Assembly: GCA_009026175.1 (NCBI GenBank)
Contig: WBTZ01000052.1
Location: 1-33,783, forward strand
Source: Zoogloea sp.
GTDB lineage: Bacteria; Pseudomonadota; Gammaproteobacteria; Burkholderiales; Rhodocyclaceae
Length of the DNA: 33,783 nucleotides
Direction: 5' to 3'
Shown: piece after piece, positions 23,436-30,634 of the stretch
How positions within the stretch are numbered: the first letter of the stretch is position 1
Layout of the letters: every line of letters starts with the position of its first letter
The notes under the pieces: generated by a model
Database searches by the model: none
The model's input: only the letters and a program-made list of their open reading frames with translations
Told to the model about the DNA's origin: nothing
Translations under genes and position numbers: made by a program

Positions 23436-24689
23436 TCAGTGTGAGCTCCAGGGCTTGAAGCGCCCTGCCCTGGCCAGCGGCACGAAGCTGGCCAGCTGGG
23501 CGGCCAGGAGGAGGACGAAGGCGACCCGCAGGGAGTCCGCCGCCGTCATGCCGCCGGCGCGGAGCGCGTCCAGCAGTCCACCCAGGCCCCACTGGACGAC
23601 GAAGGCGCCGACGAAGGCCATCAGATTGATGCTGGTGGTGACCCGGCCGCTCAAGTGCAGGGGAAACAGGCCGGCCACCACGCCGTACATCTGTGCACCG
23701 GTCGCCGACACCACGCCCAGCACGCACCACAGCAGCAGGGTCGGACCCTGCTGGGCGATGATGAGCGCCTCGACGACCATGGTCAGGAACAGTCCGACCT
23801 GCATCAGGCGCAGGGGGGTGAAGCCCCTGGCTTCGAGCCTGAAGGCCCAGGCCCCGATGGATAGCTGGCCCGCCAGCATGCCGATGTTGAGCCAGAACAG
23901 ATGGTCGGCGGCCAGGGCCCGGGAGTAGCCATTGACCTGCATCAGCCAGGGGACGGCCCACAGTCCCTGCAGCGCCATGAAGCCACCGGTGAAGAAGGCC
24001 GATTGTCCCGAGAAATTCCAGAACCGCCCTGCCACCAGCACCTCGCGCACCCCCCGCAGCGCATGCTGCAGATCGCCCGCGGAGTGGGCTTCATCCTTTT
24101 CCGGCATGGCGAAGAAGATCAATGCCGCCACCGCGGCGGCCAGCGCCGCCACCATCCAGAAGGCGCCCCGCCAGCCCAGGAAGGGCAAGGCGGCTTCCAG
24201 AGGGGCGGAGGCGGTGACGGCGCCGAGGGCCCCGCTGGCCATGATGTAACCGGTCATCGAGGCCAGCTTCTCCCGCGGGAACCACTGGGTGAAGCCCTTC
24301 AGGCCCCCCATCAGGCAGGCGGCCACCCCGAAGCCGATCAGTCCGCGGGCGCTTGCCAGCGTCGGCAGGGTGTCGCCGCTGGCAAAGAGCACCCCGCCGA
24401 GGGCTGTCACCAGCAGCAGCGCCGCTTCCACCCGGCGCGGCCCGTAACGGTCGAGGGCGATCCCCACGGGGATCTGGGCCAGACCAAAGGCAAAGAAGTA
24501 GGTGCTGGTCAGCAGCCCCAGGTCCGCCGCGCTCAGGCCCAGTTCCCGGGTCAGGTCCGGCGAGATCACCGCGTTGACCGTACGCAGCAGGTAGGACAGG
24601 TAGTAACCCAGGGCGAAGGGCAGGAAGATCCGGCTGACGAGATAGGCCTTACCGGGGGCAGAGGGGGCGGGCATGGGGTGACGAAGCAT
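23436..24689 (-). CDS. Major facilitator superfamily transporter
   Basis: A 417-residue membrane protein with about 12 hydrophobic segments in two halves. The first half begins IFLPFALGYYLSYLLRTVNA, and the loop between segments 2 and 3 has the MFS motif A-like GIALDRYGPRR. TQWFPREKLASMTGYIMASG resembles the NarK/GlpT/anion-type MFS branch, so a small organic or inorganic anion is plausible, but the substrate cannot be told. ATG 24689 is used; ATG 24674 is a possible shorter start, and neither has a good Shine-Dalgarno. Its stop lies one base from that of the DUF2325 gene, in convergent orientation with no room for a terminator. Confidence 0.87.
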   Translation of the reverse strand: MLRHPMPAPSAPGKAYLVSRIFLPFALGYYLSYLLRTVNAVISPDLTRELGLSAADLGLLTSTYFFAFGLAQIPVGIALDRYGPRRVEAALLLVTALGGVLFASGDTLPTLASARGLIGFGVAACLMGGLKGFTQWFPREKLASMTGYIMASGALGAVTASAPLEAALPFLGWRGAFWMVAALAAAVAALIFFAMPEKDEAHSAGDLQHALRGVREVLVAGRFWNFSGQSAFFTGGFMALQGLWAVPWLMQVNGYSRALAADHLFWLNIGMLAGQLSIGAWAFRLEARGFTPLRLMQVGLFLTMVVEALIIAQQGPTLLLWCVLGVVSATGAQMYGVVAGLFPLHLSGRVTTSINLMAFVGAFVVQWGLGGLLDALRAGGMTAADSLRVAFVLLLAAQLASFVPLARAGRFKPWSSH

Positions 24690-24799
24690 CTGGGCGAGCC
24701 CGGAGCTTACCGGGCCGTGACGCCCGCGTGTCGGAAGATCAGGGGAACCCCCAGGGACGCGCAGCCCTGGCGCCGGTCCGGGGGCTTGCGATGAGTGGT

Positions 24800-24826
24800 T
24801 TTACACACCCACGCGCTGTGCATAAT
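24800..24826 (+). promoter_or_regulatory. Candidate promoter of the response regulator-CheC-cyclase operon
   Basis: TTTACA (24800-24805) and CATAAT (24821-24826), 15 bp apart, lie ~60 bp before the ATG at 24888 in a locally AT-rich stretch. The spacing is short, so this is tentative. Confidence 0.4.
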
Positions 24827-24887
24827 TTAACTAAAGTTTGCACTCTTCCGGGTCGTAACAAGGCCACGACACGAAAGGAACGCCGCA

Positions 24888-25253
24888 ATGTCCGCTTCTG
24901 CCACGATTCTCCTCGTTGACGATAGCCGTGCCTCCCGCATGTTGTGCGCGACGGTATTGCGCAGCCTGCGGCCCGATCTGAGGATCCTGGAGGCCGGTGA
25001 TGGTGACGCGGCCCTGGCATTGATGGCCGGGGAGCAGGCCGATCTGGCCATCCTGGACATGAACATGCCAGGCATGTCCGGCCTGGAATTGGCCGAGAAG
25101 CTGCATCTCGACCATCCGGCGATGAAGCTGGCCCTGCTGACGGCGAACGCTCAGGACGCGATCCAGCGCCGGGCTGCCGCCCAGGGGGTGCGTTTCTTTC
25201 GCAAGCCGATCGGCGAGGCGGTGATCGGCGACATTCTGGCGCTGCTGGGCTAG
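24888..25253 (+). CDS. Single-domain CheY-like response regulator
   Basis: A 121-residue receiver domain with no output domain. The phosphorylation site is complete: D11/D12 in ILLVDDS, phosphoacceptor D57 in LAILDMNMPGMSG, T85 in LLTAN and K106 in FRKPIG. AAGGA lies upstream of ATG 24888. It is followed after 4 nt by a CheC-type phosphatase gene and then by a diguanylate cyclase, and all three appear co-transcribed. The likely scheme is that a kinase elsewhere phosphorylates it, the CheC-like protein dephosphorylates it, and it influences the cyclase or motility. No cognate kinase is adjacent, so the input is unknown. Confidence 0.92.
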   Translation: MSASATILLVDDSRASRMLCATVLRSLRPDLRILEAGDGDAALALMAGEQADLAILDMNMPGMSGLELAEKLHLDHPAMKLALLTANAQDAIQRRAAAQGVRFFRKPIGEAVIGDILALLG

Positions 25254-25257
25254 GGTC

Positions 25258-25902
25258 ATGCGGCGCTTCTCCGAACTCGAGATGGATGCCCTGACCGAGG
25301 CTTTCAATCTTTCCCTGGGCGAGGCCGCCGCGACCTTCTCCGCGATCGTCCGGGAGGAGATCGAACTGTCGGTCCCTACCATCGAGATCCTCTCCCGCGA
25401 CGAGCTGACCCAGCGCCTGGAAAGCGTCCAACCGAGCGCCGCGGGCGACCGTCTGTGCCGTATCAACCAGCAGTTCGATGCGGCCAGCGGATTCCAGACG
25501 GACGCCCTGCTCCTCTTCCCGGAGCACGGCAGCCTGGAGATCGTGCGGCGCATGCTCGGCGACGATACGCCGATCCAGCAGATCACCGAACTGGAGCAGG
25601 ACGCCCTGGCCGAGATCGGCAACATCATCATCAACAGCTGCATGAGCAGTCTGGCCAACCTGTTCGGCACCGAGATGCGCGGCTCCCTGCCCCGCGTCCA
25701 GTCCCGCACGGCGCGCACCCTGCTGGATGACAAGTCGGACAGCGACGTGATCCTGGTGGCCCGCATCGGCATGACGATGGCGGCCCACAATCTGTCCGGC
25801 TACGTCCTGTTCATCATGGACGTGCCGTCCATCGAGAGTTTCATGGCCCAGGTGGGCCGTCTGTTCCGCTTGCCGGAGCAGGACGACAGCCTGTCTCCCT
25901 GA
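25258..25902 (+). CDS. CheC-family protein phosphatase (CheY-P phosphatase-like)
   Basis: A 214-residue protein of the CheC/CheX/FliY family, which dephosphorylates CheY-type receivers. Both active-site helices of the D-x3-E-x2-N consensus are present: D10-E14-N17 in MDALTEAFNLSLG and D115-E119-N122 in QDALAEIGNIIINS. This two-site arrangement is CheC-like rather than CheX-like. The region between them (~30-105) and the end (GYVLFIMDVPSIESF) fit the family fold. ATG 25258 is 4 nt after the response regulator stop; its own TGA shares a base with the cyclase ATG (TGATG). No CheD, methyl-accepting protein or CheA is nearby, so it probably acts on the neighbouring receiver in a non-chemotaxis pathway. 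Confidence 0.88.
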   Translation: MRRFSELEMDALTEAFNLSLGEAAATFSAIVREEIELSVPTIEILSRDELTQRLESVQPSAAGDRLCRINQQFDAASGFQTDALLLFPEHGSLEIVRRMLGDDTPIQQITELEQDALAEIGNIIINSCMSSLANLFGTEMRGSLPRVQSRTARTLLDDKSDSDVILVARIGMTMAAHNLSGYVLFIMDVPSIESFMAQVGRLFRLPEQDDSLSP

Positions 25903-27245
25903 TGGACTGCTGCCAGTTGCTTCCCGATTGCGTCGATCTTGGGCTGATCCTGGTCGGCCAGGACGGGCGCATCCGGGTCTGGAACCGCTGGATCGAGGAG
26001 CGGGCCGGTCTTTCGGCCGAGCAGGCCGTCGGCCTGACCCTGGCCGAGGCTTTCGGCCCCCACGTGGACCCGCGGGTGGCCCTGGTGGTGCGTGAGGCGC
26101 TCGATTTCGGCTGGTCGGCACGCTTGTCCCATGCCCTGCATCCGATGCCCCTGCCGCTCTTCCCTCCCGGCGGCGGGCGTGCCGAGCGGATGAAGCAGTC
26201 CATCGACGTGACTTCACTGCCCGTGGGCGGGGCCAACCAGTGCCTGGTGCAGGTGCGCGACGTGACCGAGACGGTGCGCCGGGAGGCCCTGCTCAAGCAG
26301 CAGGCGCGTCAGCTGCGCGCTGACCTGCACCGCCTGACCCGTGCGCAGGCGGAACTGCAGCGCAGCGAGATGCGTTTTCGCGAGCTGGCGCGGCAGGCGC
26401 CCGCGGGCCTCTTCGAGGCCGACGCCCAGGCTTGCTGCACCTTTCTCAACGAGCGCTGCGAGCAATTGCTCGGGCAGGAGCTGGTGGCCGTGGCCGGCAC
26501 GCCGTGGATCAACCTGCTCCCCTTCAGTGAGCAGACCCGCGTCCGCAAGAGCTGGTGCCAGGCGGTCGAGTCCGCCACCCGCTTTTCCGAAGAATTCCGC
26601 TTTACCCGCCCGGACGGCTCCTACCTGTGGATGCGCGCCGAGGCAGGTCCGCTGCGGGACGAAAGTGGCCGTATCGGCGGCTTCATCGGCACCATGCTGG
26701 ACGTGACCGAGCTGCATGAGCGGGCGACCCGCAACGAGTTCCGCGCCAATCATGATGGCCTGACCTCCCTGCTCAATCGCGACCGCTTCGAGCGTCACCT
26801 GCGGGCGGCCATCAGTGGCGCCCGGGAGGTCTCGGACAGGCTGGCCCTGCTCTTCATCGATCTGGATGACTTCAAGGGCATCAACGACAACCATGGGCAC
26901 AACGCCGGCGACACGGTGCTCAAGGCGGTGGCCGGACGGGTCCGGCGCGTCCTGCGCAGCGAGGACCTGGTGGCCCGCTACGGTGGTGACGAATTTGCCG
27001 TCCTGATCAGCGGGGCGGGTGATGCGCAGAACCTCGACGCCATCATCGGCAAGATCAACCAGGCGGTGGCCATGCCGATCAACCTGGGACATTGCCATGT
27101 ACGTGTCGCCTGCTCCGTCGGGCTGGCGGTGTTCCCGGACCACGGCACCGATCCGGCCACGCTGCTCAACCACGCGGACAAGGCCATGTACTGCGCCAAG
27201 CGCACCCGCTGCGCAGATTCCGGTTCCAGCGCCGAGCCGGTCTGA
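25902..27245 (+). CDS. PAS-PAS-GGDEF diguanylate cyclase
   Basis: A 447-residue soluble protein predicted to make c-di-GMP. A first PAS domain (~5-125) begins with DLGLILVGQDGRIRVWNRW. A linker helix follows (EALLKQQARQLRADLHRL), then a second PAS/PAC (~155-275, ending GFIGTMLDVTELHERA) and a GGDEF domain (~278-440). Catalytic features are intact: DGLTSLLNRDRF, metal ligand D320 in LLFIDLDDFKGIND, GHNAGD and YGGDEF at 360-365. The inhibitory I-site RxxD (R352-D355) is present, so product feedback is expected. There is no EAL domain and no membrane segment. It is coupled to the CheC gene by a TGATG overlap. PAS ligands are unknown. Confidence 0.93.
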   Translation: MDCCQLLPDCVDLGLILVGQDGRIRVWNRWIEERAGLSAEQAVGLTLAEAFGPHVDPRVALVVREALDFGWSARLSHALHPMPLPLFPPGGGRAERMKQSIDVTSLPVGGANQCLVQVRDVTETVRREALLKQQARQLRADLHRLTRAQAELQRSEMRFRELARQAPAGLFEADAQACCTFLNERCEQLLGQELVAVAGTPWINLLPFSEQTRVRKSWCQAVESATRFSEEFRFTRPDGSYLWMRAEAGPLRDESGRIGGFIGTMLDVTELHERATRNEFRANHDGLTSLLNRDRFERHLRAAISGAREVSDRLALLFIDLDDFKGINDNHGHNAGDTVLKAVAGRVRRVLRSEDLVARYGGDEFAVLISGAGDAQNLDAIIGKINQAVAMPINLGHCHVRVACSVGLAVFPDHGTDPATLLNHADKAMYCAKRTRCADSGSSAEPV

Positions 27246-27272
27246 GCCCCGCCCGGCGCCGGCCTGCGGCGA

Positions 27273-28241
27273 TCAGCCCAGGGCCGGGCTGGGAGGCAGG
27301 GCGCAGGCCGCCCGGTATTCCTCGGCCAGCCGGTCGCACAGCGCCCGGACGGTGGGCGTGTCGTGGATGGTGGCCACGCCGTGGCCAGCGCTCCAGACGT
27401 CACGCCATGCCTTGGCCTCGTCCGACAAGGCCTTGAGCTTGCCCTTGCCGGCTCCCTGCACCAGCTCTTCGCGCTTGTGGCCGAGCTTTTCCAGGCTGGG
27501 CCACAGGAAGTTGGCGTTGGTGCCCGAAATGGCGTCGGTGTAGACGATATCCCCTGCCCCGGCATCCACCAGCATCTGCTTGTAGGCTTCCTGGGCGCGG
27601 GATTCGCGGGTGGCGATGAAGCGGGTGCCCATGTAGGCCAGATCGGCGCCCAGCACTTCGGCGGCACGGACGGCGAAGCCGTCGGAGATCGCTCCACCGA
27701 GGATCAGGGTGCCGTCCCAGAATTCGCGGATCTCGCGCACCAGGCTGAAGGCATTCTGGGGGCCCGCATGCCCGCCGGCACCCGAGGCCACGGCGATGAT
27801 GCCGTCCACCCCGGCGGCGGCGGCCTTGCGGGCGTGATAGGCGTGGATCACGTCGGAAAAGACCAGACCGCCGTAGGCATGCACCCGCTCGACCACCTCG
27901 CCCGGATGGCCCAGGCTGGTGATGACGAAGGGCACCCGGTGCTTGCAGATCAGATCCAGGTCGGGCGCCACCCGGGGATTGGACGCGTGCAGGATCAGGT
28001 TGATCCCGTAGGGGGCGACCGCGGCGGCGGGCCCGGCTGTACGGGCTGCCTCGAGGGTGCTGTCGATGTCGCTCAGCCAGGCATCCAACTGCTCACTGCT
28101 GCGTGCATTGAGCGCCGGGAAGCTGCCGGCCACGCCGGCCTTGCAGGTCTCGGCGACAAGTTCCGGGCCGGACACGAGGAACATGGGGGCGGCGATGGCG
28201 GGCAGCCGCAGGCGGCCCCGAAACGCGACGGGAAGGGTCAT
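27273..28241 (-). CDS. Nitronate monooxygenase / 2-nitropropane dioxygenase family flavoprotein
   Basis: A 322-residue FMN-dependent TIM-barrel enzyme of the nitronate monooxygenase family, which oxidises alkyl nitronates; some relatives are enoyl-ACP reductases (FabK). Family features are LRLPAIAAPMFLVSGPEL at the N-terminus, GVAGSFPALNARS, YGINLIL, the active-site region IAVASGAGGHAG with its His, ILGGAISDGFAVRAAEVLGA and YMGTRFIATRES. GGAGA lies 8 nt before ATG 28241. It is downstream of the AsmA-like gene on the same strand (77-nt gap) and convergent with the cyclase gene. The substrate is not certain. Confidence 0.9.
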   Translation of the reverse strand: MTLPVAFRGRLRLPAIAAPMFLVSGPELVAETCKAGVAGSFPALNARSSEQLDAWLSDIDSTLEAARTAGPAAAVAPYGINLILHASNPRVAPDLDLICKHRVPFVITSLGHPGEVVERVHAYGGLVFSDVIHAYHARKAAAAGVDGIIAVASGAGGHAGPQNAFSLVREIREFWDGTLILGGAISDGFAVRAAEVLGADLAYMGTRFIATRESRAQEAYKQMLVDAGAGDIVYTDAISGTNANFLWPSLEKLGHKREELVQGAGKGKLKALSDEAKAWRDVWSAGHGVATIHDTPTVRALCDRLAEEYRAACALPPSPALG

Positions 28242-28318
28242 GAATGCTGTCTCCAGTGGATATTGTTGTAGGTACTGCAGGGTGAATCTAGCACGCCTGC
28301 AGGGAGACAGCCGATGGA

Positions 28319-30589
28319 CTATTCGACGTTGCCGCCGCCGGGTGGCGGCGCGGAAGGAGGCCTCTCATCCGCCCTGCCGCGCACTCCAGGAATGACTCTG
28401 GGAAGCTGCCGGATCACCTTGCGGCTGGCGCTGGCCACGGCTGCCGGCAGTGCCGCCGCCGGCTCCAGATGCCAGTCAGGCCGCCGCGCAAGCCCCTTGA
28501 CGCGGATCGGTACCGTAACCCCCCGCAGGCTCGACAGCGGCCCGCTGTCGGGGCCGACCGGCACCACCAGCAGGGTGATGTGCGAGAGATAGTCGATGGA
28601 TTGCCGCGGCAGATCGAGCTGCCCCTCGCCCGTTATCTTGAGCATGCCGCCTTTGGCGAGCAGGTCCGTGCTGGTGGCGATGCCCTTGTCCACCTGGAAG
28701 CTCGCGGTCAGTTCGCCGATGGCCGTGGATTCCTTGTCGTGGAAGCTGCGTCGTGCGCTCTGGCGGGTACCGATCTGGCTCCGCCATTCCCTGAAAGCCT
28801 GACCGACGTCGATGCCCGGTACCGTGCCGTTGCGGATACGCAGGCGGGCCGTGCCGTGCAGGTCGCCGAGGAGTGCATCCAGGGTGGCACCCGTGCCTGC
28901 AACATCCACAAAGAAGTTGGTGGTGCCGGTCAGCGCCTCGGTGCCGTTCAGGCCGCGCAGCAAGGGCCCCAGGCTGGCGCCTTGCAGGTAGCCGCGGTAG
29001 GCCATCTGGCGGTTTGCGGAGTCGATGCTCAGGCTGCCGTCCAGGCTTCCGCCATAGAGCGACATGCTGTGTCCGCTGGAGACGAGCCTGCCGTCCCGGA
29101 TGCGCAGTGGCAGACGTAGTTTTTCCAGGTGCAACCCTGCGGCCTTCAACTGTTCGAAACGCAGGGTGCCCTCGAGGTCCAGCCCTTGCAGGGCGGTCAG
29201 GTCGAGGGGCGACCCCGCGGCCTCACCGGTGTTGTTGCGGGATCTGGCGCCCGGCTTCCGGCTGGCCAGCGTCGCCAGGTCGAAGTGATCCACGTCCAGA
29301 TCGAAACCAAGGGTGGGCGAGCCGCTGGGCGTCACGGACCACTTGCCCCGGATGTGGCTGCCGTCGGTGTGCAGGGAGAGTCCGCCGGATGCGCTGCCGC
29401 GGTTGAGGTCAAGCCGCAGGCTGGCCTCGGTGTCGATGCGGTGGGGACGGGCTTCCGGACCGGCAGGGGTGAGCTCGAGGCTGCCGCCCAGGGCCGGCAG
29501 TTCCAGCGCGGTGGCCCCAGCCGGCCAGCGCAGCGGGCTCGCCAGCTTGCCGCTGAGCTGGAGCGCGGGCGTGCGCAGGTCGATGTCCGCATCGAGCTGC
29601 TGCGCCTCGAGTCCTTTGGTGCTGGCGGCCAGGCCGTTTACGTGCAATTGCAGCTTGCCGCTGCGGGCGCTGCCTTCAAGATTCAGCGTCGCGTCCAGCA
29701 GCTCCGCCTGGGGGCCATGCGCGTCGAACTGGAGACGCGGGCTGCTGCCCTTCAGTTCAAGGTTGCCGGCCGCCGTCTTGAGGCGGGCCTGCAGGCTGCC
29801 GCCCTGCAGTTGAACGGGTTGGCCGTCGGTACTGAGGATCTCGGTGGCGGAGGCTTCTCCGACCAGGCCCTGCCAGCCGTCCACATCGCCCCGCGCCGCC
29901 GCATGGAGCTGACGCAGGCGCAGGCTCCGGCCTTCTTCGTCGTGCCGGTAGGCGGTCTGAAGCTCCAGCTGCAGGTCGGCGGCTGGCGCAGCGCGGGTCA
30001 GCCGGGCGGAGAACACAAGGCGGCCCTCGGCGTTGCGACCGACGCGGCCGCTTTCCAGGGAGATATCGGACAGGGCAAGCTGGCGACCGGCAGCCTCATC
30101 GCTCCAGGTGAGGGCGCTGCGGCGGATCTGCAGCGCACCGAGGTCGAGGTCGACGGGGCTGGCGGCGGCTTCGCCATCCTTCTCATGGGTGGCGAGAAGA
30201 TCGTCGGCATTCAGGCGCCCGTTCCTGTCGCGCAGCAGGGCCAGCCGCAGGCCATCCAGTTCGAGCTGATCCACCACCACCCGGCGGGCGAGCAGGGGCA
30301 TCAGGCGCACGCTGATGGATGCCTGTTCGACCGCCATGAACTCGCCGGCGCCGTTGCGGGTGGACATTGACGTGGGTGGCAGGCGCAGGACAAGGCGCGG
30401 GAACATGGATAGCTCCACCGGGCCATCGATGCGCAGGACGCGCTGGTAGCGCTGGCGGACGAACTGGGACAGCTCCGTGGCCAGGCGGAGCCCGTCGAAG
30501 GTGGCGTAGAGGTAGAGGGCTCCGGCGGCGATCACCGTACTCAGCCCGCCCAGGGCGAACGCGAGGATCCGGAGGTAGTTGAGGCGCAT
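28319..30589 (-). CDS. AsmA-family envelope protein
   Basis: A 756-residue AsmA/TamB-superfamily protein. A short cytoplasmic start (MRLNYLRI) and one membrane anchor (residues ~6-28) are followed by a long periplasmic beta-repeat part. The AsmA signature is seen at the N-terminus (FVRQRYQRVLRIDGPVELSMFPRL, then VEQASISVRLMPLLARRVVVDQLELDGL with NGRLNADDLL) and at the C-terminus (TGTTNFFVDVAGTGATLDALLGDLHGTARLRIRNG, written here in pieces FFVDVAGTG and RLRIRNGTVPGIDV). Relatives are thought to help lipid transport or outer-membrane assembly. ATG 30589 is preferred over a TTG three codons earlier. It lies 45 nt downstream of the CHASE2 kinase gene. Confidence 0.88.
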   Translation of the reverse strand: MRLNYLRILAFALGGLSTVIAAGALYLYATFDGLRLATELSQFVRQRYQRVLRIDGPVELSMFPRLVLRLPPTSMSTRNGAGEFMAVEQASISVRLMPLLARRVVVDQLELDGLRLALLRDRNGRLNADDLLATHEKDGEAAASPVDLDLGALQIRRSALTWSDEAAGRQLALSDISLESGRVGRNAEGRLVFSARLTRAAPAADLQLELQTAYRHDEEGRSLRLRQLHAAARGDVDGWQGLVGEASATEILSTDGQPVQLQGGSLQARLKTAAGNLELKGSSPRLQFDAHGPQAELLDATLNLEGSARSGKLQLHVNGLAASTKGLEAQQLDADIDLRTPALQLSGKLASPLRWPAGATALELPALGGSLELTPAGPEARPHRIDTEASLRLDLNRGSASGGLSLHTDGSHIRGKWSVTPSGSPTLGFDLDVDHFDLATLASRKPGARSRNNTGEAAGSPLDLTALQGLDLEGTLRFEQLKAAGLHLEKLRLPLRIRDGRLVSSGHSMSLYGGSLDGSLSIDSANRQMAYRGYLQGASLGPLLRGLNGTEALTGTTNFFVDVAGTGATLDALLGDLHGTARLRIRNGTVPGIDVGQAFREWRSQIGTRQSARRSFHDKESTAIGELTASFQVDKGIATSTDLLAKGGMLKITGEGQLDLPRQSIDYLSHITLLVVPVGPDSGPLSSLRGVTVPIRVKGLARRPDWHLEPAAALPAAVASASRKVIRQLPRVIPGVRGRADERPPSAPPPGGGNVE

Positions 30590-30634
30590 GTCTGGCAAAC
30601 CCGGGACCGATGGACGGATTTTACCGTAGCGGCG

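Noticed and set aside
24751-24770. Hairpin CCAGGG-N8-CCCTGG upstream of the response regulator gene
   Set aside because: Only a 6-bp stem with an 8-nt loop and no T tract, in GC-rich DNA where this is expected by chance.
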